Source: Fibrobacter sp. (GTDB lineage Bacteria; Fibrobacterota; Fibrobacteria; Fibrobacterales; Fibrobacteraceae). From it: 64,000 bases of DNA. Both the position numbers and the translations under genes were made by a program. The stretch is taken from positions 19,479 through 83,478 of the forward strand of contig JAKSIG010000009.1 of the NCBI GenBank assembly GCA_024398955.1, given 5' to 3'. How positions within the stretch are numbered: position 1 is the stretch's first letter; the number at the start of each line of letters is the position of its first letter. Under the pieces are notes generated by a model. It searched no databases, was not told where the DNA came from, and saw only the letters and a list, made by a program, of their open reading frames with translations. This document shows positions 16,586-23,744 of the stretch, one piece after another.

Positions 16586-17653
16586 ATGACGGAAGAAAAT
16601 GTCAAGATTTTAGAGCTGGAAGAAAGCACCCTCGCGGAGATCAAGGCGCAGGGCTACGTTCCCGTAAGCATTGACGGAAAGACTTTCAAGGTTCCGGTCG
16701 CACAGTTCGCCTCGCTGGCGACTTATTCCTCCAGCACCTACGCCCCCACCGTCCATGGGGACGTAAGCGTGAATACTGTCCGAACACCGACCGTTATCCA
16801 GCTGAATGTCGGCGGAGTTGTCGCTGGCTACCTAGTACCCAAAATTGACGTTCCCGGAATCCAGGACATGAAGGTTCTCAAGATTGGCGGACCAAACGGT
16901 ATCCATTGGGAAGATGATGTTTCTACTTCCGGCGACCACAAGGTTTCCATCGACGAAGATTCTGTCGCTGGCTTCCTGAAAGACATTCTCGTTTCTGACG
17001 CGGACGAAATCACGCTTACGCCCATGAACGGCACTTTACGCATCGGACTGAACTTGACGGGAGAAAGTGACCCGAAGCTCACCACAATGCCGGAAAGCGA
17101 GATTGACAGCAACACAAACAACTATGGCGCCTACGGGCTTCAAGATGGCTTCGAGGAACTTGAATGGGGCGATAACGAGTTCCGTTCCTACAGCTATTGC
17201 AACGCTAAAATTTACCAGTGCATGAGAATTTCGGACGCCCAGGGGTCAATCACCAAATGCACCATCGCTCTTGCTGGAAGCGTCCTTGACTGGGCCTGCC
17301 TCTGCATCGGGGTCTTTGACACAAGGGGTAATCTGCTGGGCCATACAGGTCTGCGCCACGTCGGCAAGGATTTTACCAGCGGGACGCAGCTCTGTTCTTT
17401 TGACATGAGAGAAACATCGCAGGGAACGCTCAAGATCAAGCGAAACACCCGCTACATAGTCCAGGTCTGGTCTGTCGGCGTACAGCTCGCGGCAAAGGAT
17501 CGCGAGAACGCGAACTACCTCTACGATTTTGACCTCCGTCAGAACCTGGAATCAACCCTCGGCAACAGCGTTGACTTCATGGACCCCATCAACGGTTCTT
17601 TCAACACTGCCGCAAAGATTCCATTCATTTCCTTCGGCGCTTCCGACGTGTAG
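16586..17653 (+). CDS. Tail fibre-like protein
   Basis: 355 residues. N-terminus is a short helix then SIDGKTFKVPVAQFASLATYSSS, a usual fibre attachment pattern. The middle is strand-rich (VIQLNVGGVVAGYLVPKIDV, DEITLTPMNGTLRIGLNL), and the last ~170 residues form a compact beta domain (LDWACLCIGVFDTRGNLLGHTG, TRYIVQVWSVGVQL) that may be the receptor-binding head. No specific family recognised; role from position after the DUF2612-like gene. Confidence 0.7.
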   Translation: MTEENVKILELEESTLAEIKAQGYVPVSIDGKTFKVPVAQFASLATYSSSTYAPTVHGDVSVNTVRTPTVIQLNVGGVVAGYLVPKIDVPGIQDMKVLKIGGPNGIHWEDDVSTSGDHKVSIDEDSVAGFLKDILVSDADEITLTPMNGTLRIGLNLTGESDPKLTTMPESEIDSNTNNYGAYGLQDGFEELEWGDNEFRSYSYCNAKIYQCMRISDAQGSITKCTIALAGSVLDWACLCIGVFDTRGNLLGHTGLRHVGKDFTSGTQLCSFDMRETSQGTLKIKRNTRYIVQVWSVGVQLAAKDRENANYLYDFDLRQNLESTLGNSVDFMDPINGSFNTAAKIPFISFGASDV

Positions 17654-17668
17654 CAAGGAGACTTCATA

Positions 17669-18448
17669 ATGGCAGAAAATATTACAACCCTTTTGGAACT
17701 GTTGGACGCTGGCGAACTTTCCGAAAACGACCTCATCTACATCGTCCATGGAAGTGGAAGCAACCGAGATAGAAAGCTGAAACTTTCCAGACTGCAGCTG
17801 CATTGTGCCAAGGTAATCGTCAATTCCGAGGATGAATACCCAGCACCCCTTGAACAGAAATTTTCCCTGTCGGACAGCCCGGAGCATCGTCATGGCGATA
17901 TCTGGTTTTCTGTCATTGATACGCGAGGAGGCAAACAGCTTTCCACAACAATTCGCGACAATCGAATCACCACGGCAATGCTAAAGGACAACGCTGTCAC
18001 GGGAGACAAGATTGCAAATAGCGCAATCACCTCCGACAAGATTTGGAATGTAAGTGGTGACAATATCGATTTCTCTGCAAGCAAGGGAAGCAAGAGCGTC
18101 ACAATCACAGGCGGCGGTTCCGCAAGTACCGTTCTGGCGGACGTTACCTTGTTCAATCCAGTGTATTACAGGGGCTTCTATGACTTTACCATTGGATTCA
18201 AGAACATCACTACCTATCCGCTTTCCCATGCAGTCGTGAAGCTGTTCGACAGGAACAATAATCTTGTGGACTCCTTCGACTTTTCCGGCTACACGGATCA
18301 GGAATGGCACTACGGACGAATCGTCGGAAGATACGCTTTCGGAGGTAGCGAGGAACATTCAAATCTCTATCTCAAGCTGGAAGGCGACACCAATTTCAGC
18401 GGTTCCAGAAGTCCCCAGGTAAGCTGGCGCGGATATGTCATTCCGTAA
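17669..18448 (+). CDS. Second tail fibre-like protein
   Basis: 259 residues with AAGGAG upstream. Starts with ITTLLELLDAGELSENDLIYIVHGSG, similar in layout to the previous fibre's attachment region. Residues ~100-135 hold the short repeats typical of fibre shafts (ITTAMLKDNAVTGDKIANSAITSDKIW). The C-terminal ~110 residues are a beta domain (YYRGFYDFTIGFKNITTYP...). Such 'TxxKIxxxAVTxxKI' shafts are found in trimeric phage fibres. Probably a host-binding fibre or its tip. Confidence 0.7.
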   Translation: MAENITTLLELLDAGELSENDLIYIVHGSGSNRDRKLKLSRLQLHCAKVIVNSEDEYPAPLEQKFSLSDSPEHRHGDIWFSVIDTRGGKQLSTTIRDNRITTAMLKDNAVTGDKIANSAITSDKIWNVSGDNIDFSASKGSKSVTITGGGSASTVLADVTLFNPVYYRGFYDFTIGFKNITTYPLSHAVVKLFDRNNNLVDSFDFSGYTDQEWHYGRIVGRYAFGGSEEHSNLYLKLEGDTNFSGSRSPQVSWRGYVIP

Positions 18449-18457
18449 GGAGCAACC

Positions 18458-18718
18458 ATGGAAATTACAGGACTTGACGTAGGCGCGGTAGCCACCGCCA
18501 TAGGCGCTGTCGTGAAGGCGCTTCATTCCGACAGCAAGGTCGCCTCGGCAAAGAAAGGCATCGACGAAAGATTTGCAGTTCTCGAGGAACGCATGAAGCA
18601 TAACGACAAACGCCTTGATGATGGGGATTCCAATTTCAAGAGTCTCGACAGCAAGATTGACAGGATGAACGAATCATTGAACCAGCTTATCGGAGAAATA
18701 AGGGCGGGTCACAAGTGA
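18458..18718 (+). CDS. Small hydrophobic/coiled-coil protein, possibly lysis-related
   Basis: 86 residues with AAGGAG upstream of the ATG. Residues 5-23 (GLDVGAVATAIGAVVKAL) are a weakly hydrophobic helix; residues 30-84 form a heptad coiled coil (FAVLEERMKHNDKRLDD...LDSKIDRMNESLNQLIGEI). Small coiled-coil proteins of this make-up are often encoded just before endolysins (XhlA-like accessory proteins). The lysis role is inferred from position before DUF1353 and M15 peptidase genes. Confidence 0.6.
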   Translation: MEITGLDVGAVATAIGAVVKALHSDSKVASAKKGIDERFAVLEERMKHNDKRLDDGDSNFKSLDSKIDRMNESLNQLIGEIRAGHK

Positions 18719-19170
18719 AACAGGAACTCCATGTAACGGCAATCGAGGCCCCTCCGACCTGCTGGCTAAAGAAACGTGATTGCTATTTGCTGCAAATCGC
18801 AACGAAAGTCTGCGTTTCGTACACGCTGGACGGAAAGGAATACAAGGTCATATTCAAGTTCAAGCCAGACTATAAATGCGACGGTTTAAGTGTTCCCAAG
18901 ATTTTCCAATGGTTCTTGCCTAGCTGGGACGATAACAACAGAATCTACAACTGGGCAGGCATCATTCACGATGCACTTTACGGAAACAAAGGCTTTGACG
19001 TTTTCACGCGGGAGCAATGCGACAGCATCTTCCGAGGCATCCTCCGTATTTCCGGAATAAGCCGTTTCAAGGCTGGCTGTGCCGATAAGGCGCTGGAATG
19101 GTTCGCCTGTCTGCATTGGGGTGACGATAACCTCAAATGTTCAAAACTTGTCACGATGGAGAAAGTATGA
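18715..19170 (+). CDS. DUF1353 phage protein
   Basis: 151 residues, GTG start in a 4-base overlap. KPDYKCDGLSVPKIFQWFLP...YNWAGIIHDALYGNKGFD is the DUF1353 hallmark ('DGaSVP...H D.LY'). The family is common next to phage lysis genes; its biochemical role is unknown, though the conserved Asp/His residues have prompted suggestions of a peptidase or hydrolase. Ends in an ATGA overlap with the M15 peptidase, so the two are coupled. Confidence 0.8.
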   Translation: MKQELHVTAIEAPPTCWLKKRDCYLLQIATKVCVSYTLDGKEYKVIFKFKPDYKCDGLSVPKIFQWFLPSWDDNNRIYNWAGIIHDALYGNKGFDVFTREQCDSIFRGILRISGISRFKAGCADKALEWFACLHWGDDNLKCSKLVTMEKV

Positions 19171-19604
19171 TCGCCAAGGAAATAAAGAACTTCACGCTGG
19201 CTGAAATGCTGGTGACGAACACAGGTCTCCCAAACTTTCCCTCAACCCTTGAGCAGCTGGAAAATGTTCTGGAAACAGCCAAGAGACTTCAAACAGTAAG
19301 AAACCTGTTTGGGCGTGCTATCCGCGTAAACAGCGTGTACCGTTCCAGGCTGGTAAATGAAGCTGTGGACGGTTCAAAGACTTCCATGCACTTGCAGGCG
19401 CTTGCAGCGGACATTTGCGCCTATTCCGGAAAAGAGGGCGATAATCGCGATCTTTATTCCCTCCTGGAAAGCATGATGAAGGAAATGCAGATAGACCAAC
19501 TCATTATGTATAACAAAAAGGCCGGGGACAAATCCTCGACCATTAGGTTCATTCATGTCGGCTGGACTGTTGGAACACCCAGAGGACAGAAACTGTTCAA
19601 ATGA
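19167..19604 (+). CDS. M15-family peptidase, probable endolysin
   Basis: 145 residues from the ATG at 19167 (ATGA overlap, GGAG upstream). Peptidase M15 zinc site: SMHLQALAADI (H and D ligands) and FIHVGW (third His), with NSVYRSRLVNEAVDGS before it. M15_3 enzymes cleave peptidoglycan cross-links and are the lytic enzymes of many phages. Length is standard for a single-domain form without a separate binding domain. Followed by a terminator at 19611-19637. Confidence 0.85.
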   Translation: MIAKEIKNFTLAEMLVTNTGLPNFPSTLEQLENVLETAKRLQTVRNLFGRAIRVNSVYRSRLVNEAVDGSKTSMHLQALAADICAYSGKEGDNRDLYSLLESMMKEMQIDQLIMYNKKAGDKSSTIRFIHVGWTVGTPRGQKLFK

Positions 19605-19610
19605 CGCAGA

Positions 19611-19637
19611 AAATCCACCAGAAACGGTGGATTTTTT
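19611..19637 (+). terminator. Terminator after the M15 peptidase
   Basis: AAATCCACC-agaaac-GGTGGATTTTTT: an 8-bp stem followed by a T run. It closes the tail-lysis transcript. Confidence 0.85.
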
Positions 19638-19677
19638 CATCTATCAACAACTTTTTTGAGGAAAATTCAAAAAAGGC

Positions 19678-19706
19678 TTGACATTGTTTTTTTTTGTTTA
19701 CATTAA
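19678..19706 (+). promoter_or_regulatory. Predicted sigma70-type promoter for the small accessory genes
   Basis: TTGACA at 19678-19683, a 17-base T-rich spacer, then CATTAA at 19701-19706. It lies between the lysis terminator and the small gene at 19750, so the accessory genes at 19750-20569 have their own promoter and may be expressed in the lysogen. Confidence 0.65.
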
Positions 19707-19749
19707 GGATGGTCGGAGTGAACCGATCAAAAACATGAGAGGGAAAAAT

Positions 19750-19932
19750 ATGGGATTCTTTGATAAACTATCTAGTTTTACATCAAAATGTGCAGAAAGC
19801 CAAGCAAGAAGCTATGAAAATGCTGCAAGAAACGGCTATGTTGGCGATCGAAAATTGACCTCCGAACAACGTGATTTAGCACGAACTAAAGCTGCCGAAT
19901 ATCGCGGATTGAGTGAGAAGTATAAAAGGTAA
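19750..19932 (+). CDS. Small unrecognised protein
   Basis: 60 residues from the ATG at 19750, chosen because GAGAGGG lies 7-8 bases upstream. MGFFDKLSSFTSKCAESQARS, then a basic helical end (LTSEQRDLARTKAAEYRGLSEKYKR). No family recognised. AT-rich relative to phage core genes, and behind its own promoter, like a moron. Confidence 0.6.
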   Translation: MGFFDKLSSFTSKCAESQARSYENAARNGYVGDRKLTSEQRDLARTKAAEYRGLSEKYKR

Positions 19933-19962
19933 TGCAAGTTTATTGAGAAAACGAGGTTTCGT

Positions 19963-20388
19963 ATGAGTGATTTTACGCCAATGATGTTAGATAACCCACG
20001 CGATGAATTATATCACAATTGTCGTGGCTATCTCTCTGATTTATTAGTAAGCTGTGTAAATGTTGTGAACTCCCTTTACATGGATTACAGAGGGAAAAAT
20101 AAGTTTCTATGTGACTTGGATAGTCAGACGTTTATTACTCTTCAAAAATTGATTCCCATCTCTGATCCAAGATTGATAAGCAAAAATTCTTTGAGAGAAA
20201 CCTACGTTAAGGAAATTGAACAAAATACTGATATTGATTGGGAAGAAACTGAATCTGGCAGAAAGCCGAGTTTTCAAGAGTATGTAGAACAGGTTATGGA
20301 CGACGCTTACCAGAGATTTGAAAACATGCTTGATGCTTATAAAAAAATAAAAGCTCGTCGAGATGCAGAATTGTATTGGGAAGAATGA
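19963..20388 (+). CDS. Unrecognised helical accessory protein
   Basis: 141 residues with AACGAGG upstream of the ATG. Mainly helical: YHNCRGYLSDLLVSCVNVVNSLYMDY near the N-terminus and VEQVMDDAYQRFENMLDAYKKIKARRDAEL at the end (in part). No membrane segment or known motif. AT-rich like its neighbours at 19750-20569. Function unknown; likely moron cargo. Confidence 0.65.
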   Translation: MSDFTPMMLDNPRDELYHNCRGYLSDLLVSCVNVVNSLYMDYRGKNKFLCDLDSQTFITLQKLIPISDPRLISKNSLRETYVKEIEQNTDIDWEETESGRKPSFQEYVEQVMDDAYQRFENMLDAYKKIKARRDAELYWEE

Positions 20389-20401
20389 AGGATGGTTATA
20401 C

Positions 20402-20569
20402 ATGCCTCAAATGACTGAAGCTGGAAAAGAGCGCCTGCTAGCTCTCAGAAAGAAACAAGCTGATAGAGAATGGGCAAAGGCAAAGCAGGGCGAAGGCGGA
20501 GAACATTACGCCAGAGCAAAACACCTCTACGCGTCCCTAGAAAACATTCGCAATCATAAAACCAAGTAA
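20402..20569 (+). CDS. Small basic unrecognised protein
   Basis: 55 residues from the ATG at 20402, with AAGGATGG 8-13 bases upstream; a longer version starting inside the previous gene is possible but less likely. Highly charged helix (KERLLALRKKQADREWAKAKQ), then GGEHYARAKHLYASLENI. No family recognised. Followed by a clear terminator, so it ends the accessory transcript. Confidence 0.55.
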   Translation: MPQMTEAGKERLLALRKKQADREWAKAKQGEGGEHYARAKHLYASLENIRNHKTK

Positions 20570-20577
20570 AATTTCAA

Positions 20578-20607
20578 ACCTCGCTCCACCTGGAACGAGG
20601 ATTTTTT
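20578..20607 (+). terminator. Terminator closing the accessory gene run
   Basis: CCTCGCTCCA-cc-TGGAACGAGG (one mismatch) followed by ATTTTTT. Its T run overlaps the stop codon of the opposite-strand zinc-ribbon gene. Confidence 0.8.
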
Positions 20608-20770
20608 ATGCATTTCCCTTGGGCTTGTTCTTTGACCCTTTCGGCCTGCCTCCCTTCTTACCGTTTTCTGCGGAGGAAGGCTTCGGGCGGCTCCCTATCA
20701 TCTGTGAATGAATGGATCGCACCTGGGCATCCGTCAAGATCGCTCCACAGCAGGGACATTTAGCAGGCAT
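20606..20770 (-). CDS. Small zinc-ribbon phage protein
   Basis: 54 residues on the minus strand, read by eye. MPAKCPCCGAILTDAQVRSI at the start carries a CxxC pair; the rest is a basic tail with KKGGRPKGSKNKPKGN, an AT-hook-like GRPKGS element. Small 'CPxCG...evRsl...' proteins with a GRP tail are widespread in phages and thought to bind DNA, possibly as regulators. Leftward, facing the accessory genes, and divergent from the modification operon at 20982, so it is a candidate regulator of that operon; this is inference. Confidence 0.65.
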   Translation of the reverse strand: MPAKCPCCGAILTDAQVRSIHSQMIGSRPKPSSAENGKKGGRPKGSKNKPKGNA

Positions 20771-20849
20771 CTGTTTCTCCGATATTTTTCGATAGTCAAA
20801 GGATAGTCAATAGTCATTTGATTTATAAATGAGTTCAGCCCCATTCAAA

Positions 20850-20879
20850 AACCTAACTAAAGTTAGGTTTTCTTTTTTT
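20850..20879. terminator. Bidirectional terminator-like hairpin upstream of the modification operon
   Basis: AACCTAACT-aa-AGTTAGGTT followed by TTCTTTTTTT on the + strand and by TTTTT on the minus strand. It isolates the modification operon from upstream transcription. A very similar dyad (ACCTAACTTGATTAGGT) occurs at 34291-34307. Confidence 0.7.
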
Positions 20880-20908
20880 GAGTGTAAACCCACAAAAATT
20901 TGACTTCT

Positions 20909-20952
20909 ATGCAAATAATTTTATTTACAAACAATTATTATTGCATTATATT
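20909..20952 (+). promoter_or_regulatory. Promoter with overlapping dyad operator of the deazaguanine operon
   Basis: TTTACA at 20924-20929, 17-base spacer, TATATT at 20947-20952, 30 bases before the ATG at 20982. An inverted repeat brackets the -35 and spacer: ATGCAAATAATT (20909-20920) and AATTATTATTGCAT (20933-20946), equal apart from a 2-base insertion; ATTGCAT appears again at 20961. A repressor binding here would shut the operon, as one might expect in a lysogen. Confidence 0.6.
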
Positions 20953-20981
20953 TAATTCAAATTGCATAGGATTCAATTTTT

Positions 20982-21452
20982 ATGGATATAAAAGAAGTTC
21001 CAATCTCGGACATAAAGCCATACGAGAATAACCCCCGCAACAATGAGATGGCGATTGAAAAGGTTGTCGCCAGCATCAAGAATTTCGGCTTCAAGGTTCC
21101 CATCATCATCGACCGCGAAAATGTAATCGTCTGCGGTCATACCCGCTACCTCGCGGCCCAGCAGCTGGAAATGGAGAAAATCCCCTGCATCATGGCGGAC
21201 GATCTCACCCCAAACCAGGTCAAGGCCTTCCGACTTGCCGACAATAAGGTGGCGGAAGCTAGTGGCTGGGATTTTACGAAGCTCAACGAGGAATTGTCCT
21301 TCCTCAACGAAATCGCATTTGATGTCGAACAGTTCGGCTTCAACCCAAGCGAGGACGTGGACTTCGACAGTTTCCTTACCAACGAGGAAAATCCGGAAAA
21401 GAAGCCAAAGACCATCACCTGCCCCCACTGCGGAAAGAGCTTCGAGAAATAA
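20982..21452 (+). CDS. ParB/sulfiredoxin-like protein with C-terminal zinc ribbon, DpdB-like candidate
   Basis: 156 residues. Residues 1-90 are a ParB/Srx-like domain: VPISDIKPYENNPRNNEMAI, ASIKNFGFKVPIIID and the nucleotide-binding type motif VIVCGHTRYLAAQQL. A helical part follows, then a C-terminal CPHCGKSFEK half zinc ribbon. Many phage ParB-like proteins are fused to a DNA methylase; that part is absent here. Instead the gene ends in a TAATG overlap with the DpdA-like gene. In bacterial dpd islands a ParB/Srx-domain protein, DpdB, is needed with DpdA to insert preQ0 into DNA, so a DpdB-like partner role is attractive. The domain is well supported, the DpdB role is inference. Confidence 0.75.
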   Translation: MDIKEVPISDIKPYENNPRNNEMAIEKVVASIKNFGFKVPIIIDRENVIVCGHTRYLAAQQLEMEKIPCIMADDLTPNQVKAFRLADNKVAEASGWDFTKLNEELSFLNEIAFDVEQFGFNPSEDVDFDSFLTNEENPEKKPKTITCPHCGKSFEK

Positions 21453-22192
21453 TGCTTCTCCACATGGCAACAGATGGACTCGTAGGCGATTTCTACACAA
21501 AGTTCCCCAAGAAGGAACTCAATATCCTTACGTCCTTTGAATACAAGTCGTCGCTCATGGGCAACGACGTTCGTGAATTTAACCACTTCATCGCGGATAG
21601 TGGCGCCTTCACAGCCATGGCGAGCGGAAAGAAGATTGACGACAAGTACATCGACGCCTATATCGACTGGATCAAGTGCGAGCATATCGACAACTATATC
21701 GAAATGGATATTGACGAGATTGTGGGCTACGAGAAGGTCAAGGAAATCCGCAACCGCATAGAACGGGCCACAGGCAAGCAGAGCATCCCCGTCTGGCATC
21801 TTGGACGCAAGAAGGAAGGCTGGCTTGATATGGTCCAGAACTTTTCCTACGTCGCGCTCTCGCTCTCCGGATTCACGGATTCCAGCAAATGGCTAAAGGC
21901 CAATGACTGGAAGCCCCTCCACTTCTTCCTGGAAACGGCTGCGAAGTACAACACGAAGGTTCACGCGCTGGGCTGTACGAACTGGCCCCTCTTGCGCAAG
22001 TTCCACTTTTTCAGCAGCGATTCAAGCACCTGGAGCCTCGGCGAAAGGTACGGAAACTGCTTCCTCTTTCAGGATGGAGTCATGAAGAACATCCATCTGC
22101 CAAAGAAATTCAAGAAGGACAAGAAAACTCTTGGATTCCACAACAAACAACAATGGTTCAAGGCAATGCAATATGCAAAAATCAAAATGTGA
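21452..22192 (+). CDS. dpdA: DpdA-like DNA guanine transglycosylase (TGT superfamily)
   Basis: 246 residues. TGT-fold marks: FIADSGAFTAMASGKK (TGT has DSGGFQ; the Asp binds the base), DNYIEMDIDEIVGYEK, WHLGRKK, HALGCTNWPLL (TGT 'GxG' strand) and FSSDSSTWSLGERYGN, where the Asp of 'DSSTW' corresponds to the nucleophile seen in DpdA proteins. tRNA TGTs are longer (~370 aa) and carry a zinc site; the zinc cysteines are absent, as in DNA-acting DpdA. It would exchange guanine in DNA for preQ0. Genes for making preQ0 follow directly (queC overlaps by 20 bases), which strengthens the call. Confidence 0.8.
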   Translation: MLLHMATDGLVGDFYTKFPKKELNILTSFEYKSSLMGNDVREFNHFIADSGAFTAMASGKKIDDKYIDAYIDWIKCEHIDNYIEMDIDEIVGYEKVKEIRNRIERATGKQSIPVWHLGRKKEGWLDMVQNFSYVALSLSGFTDSSKWLKANDWKPLHFFLETAAKYNTKVHALGCTNWPLLRKFHFFSSDSSTWSLGERYGNCFLFQDGVMKNIHLPKKFKKDKKTLGFHNKQQWFKAMQYAKIKM

Positions 22193-22841
22193 TGCGGTGC
22201 TGCTGCTATCCGGCGGGATTGACAGCACGACTGTTCTGGAACAGCTTACGAAACAGGGCAAGAAGGTTTTCTGCCTCATTTTCGACTACAAGCAGACATT
22301 ATCCAAGGAAATCGCCTATGCCGCGCAGAACGCGAAGCGACTGAAACAGCCCTACAAGATTATCTCCATCGACCTGGGGTTTGCCGGAAGCAAGTGTTCT
22401 CTGATTTCCAAGACGAAGATCAGCGTAAACAGGGACTTCAAGCAGATAGATTCCTCCATACCCACAAGCTATGTGGAGTTCAGGAACGGAATCCTGCTCT
22501 CTTACGCGGTCATGTTCGCGGAAGTGAACGGCATAGGCGAAATCTACGGAGGCTTCAACGGGCTTGCAAGCGGTCAATACTATGACGACACCCTTCCCTT
22601 CATCAAGGCTTTCGAGAAGGCTGCAAACCTTGGCACAAGCCCTGCCTTCAACGTCCGAATCCGCGCCCCCTTCTCCATGATGGAAAAGGCTGAAATCGTC
22701 AAGGTCGGACGCAAGATCGGCATCGACTACGAAAAGAACACCTGGAGCTGTTACAACAATGGAGACCGCCATTGTGGAAAGTGCGACAGCTGCAAACAGC
22801 GCGAACGCGCTTTGAAACTGGGAGGCTGTGAAAATGGCTAG
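22173..22841 (+). CDS. queC: 7-cyano-7-deazaguanine synthase QueC
   Basis: 222 residues from the ATG at 22173 (AAGG 10 bases upstream); an earlier in-frame ATG lies deeper in dpdA. PP-loop ATPase motif LLLSGGIDSTTVL at the N-terminus; zinc site at the end, CYNNGDRHCGKCDSCKQR, four cysteines as in QueC. QueC converts 7-carboxy-7-deazaguanine (CDG) to preQ0 with ATP and ammonia. Length is near E. coli QueC (231). No amidotransferase domain is fused, unlike the Gat-QueC of some phages, so the product should be plain preQ0. Confidence 0.92.
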   Translation: MQKSKCDAVLLLSGGIDSTTVLEQLTKQGKKVFCLIFDYKQTLSKEIAYAAQNAKRLKQPYKIISIDLGFAGSKCSLISKTKISVNRDFKQIDSSIPTSYVEFRNGILLSYAVMFAEVNGIGEIYGGFNGLASGQYYDDTLPFIKAFEKAANLGTSPAFNVRIRAPFSMMEKAEIVKVGRKIGIDYEKNTWSCYNNGDRHCGKCDSCKQRERALKLGGCENG

Positions 22842-23403
22842 GACCTACAGGATAAACACAATCTTTTTCAGCATCCAGGGCGAAGGAAAGCGCGTGGGAA
22901 CGCCGCAGGTCTTTGTGCGTTTCAGCGGGTGCAATATGAAATGCCCCTTCTGCGATACGGATCATGAACCGTTCACGGAAATGACCGCAGAACAGATTAT
23001 CTCCATGGCGAAGGAAGTTGGCGGAAATTGCCGTAGCGTCTCCTTCTGCGGTGGCGAGCCGACGCTCCAGCTGGACGCTGAACTCATCAAGGCTTTCGAA
23101 GGCTGGTACAAGTCCATCGAGACTAACGGAACAAAGCCCGTTCCCGCAGGTATCGACTACATCGTTTGCAGTCCCAAGACAAGCAGGATCGAGCCGGACA
23201 ATATCGACGAGCTTCGTTTTGTCATAAAGGCTGGCGACCCGTTACCTTCCCCATGCAAGACAGCGAGAAGAATGTGCCTTTCCCCCTGTTTTGATGGCGA
23301 CAATCTTGTTCGCGAGAATCTTGACCACTGTATTGAACTGGTCAAGCAGAATCCGGGCTGGATTCTTTCACTTCAATGGCACAAGTTCATAGGAATCGAA
23401 TAA
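22834..23403 (+). CDS. queE: 7-carboxy-7-deazaguanine synthase QueE (radical SAM)
   Basis: 189 residues from the ATG at 22834, with GGAGG 8 bases upstream; a GTG at 22828 is too near the ribosome site. FFSIQGEGKRVGTPQVFVRFSGCN then CNMKCPFCDTD gives the radical SAM C-x3-C-x2-C iron-sulfur site; SVSFCGGEPTLQ is the SAM-binding GGEP motif. QueE makes CDG from 6-carboxytetrahydropterin. The Asp after the cluster (CDTD) is typical of QueE. Overlaps queC by 8 bases and queD by 1. Confidence 0.92.
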   Translation: MARTYRINTIFFSIQGEGKRVGTPQVFVRFSGCNMKCPFCDTDHEPFTEMTAEQIISMAKEVGGNCRSVSFCGGEPTLQLDAELIKAFEGWYKSIETNGTKPVPAGIDYIVCSPKTSRIEPDNIDELRFVIKAGDPLPSPCKTARRMCLSPCFDGDNLVRENLDHCIELVKQNPGWILSLQWHKFIGIE

Positions 23404-23744
23404 TGTTCAAGGTAAGCAAGCGTTTTGAAATCGCAGGCGCGCACCGTCTGGAATTACCCTACGAAAGCAAGTGCAACGGCCTCCACGGACACAACTGGAT
23501 TATTACGGTCTGCTGCAAGAGCAAGACCCTGAACGCCCAGGGAATGGTCGTGGATTTCAAGCAGATCAAGCAGAGCATTTCCGAGAAGCTGGACCACGCC
23601 TACATCAATGACGTAGTCCCGTTCAATCCGACTGCGGAAAACATCGCAAGGTGGATTTGCGAACAGGTCCCGTTCTGCTATCGCGTCGTCGTACAGGAAA
23701 GCGAAGGAAACATCGCGGAATATGATCGAGAAGAAGAAAATTGA
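23403..23744 (+). CDS. queD: 6-carboxytetrahydropterin synthase QueD
   Basis: 113 residues from the ATG at 23403 (TAATG overlap with queE). Zinc ligands in GAHRL and LHGHNW; the catalytic Cys in KCNGLHGH; LDHAYIND with the Asp-His pair; PTAENIARWICEQ; and VVVQESEGN with the pterin-binding Glu. All expected QueD features are present and the length is normal (~120). Converts dihydroneopterin triphosphate to 6-carboxytetrahydropterin, the QueE substrate. Confidence 0.92.
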   Translation: MFKVSKRFEIAGAHRLELPYESKCNGLHGHNWIITVCCKSKTLNAQGMVVDFKQIKQSISEKLDHAYINDVVPFNPTAENIARWICEQVPFCYRVVVQESEGNIAEYDREEEN

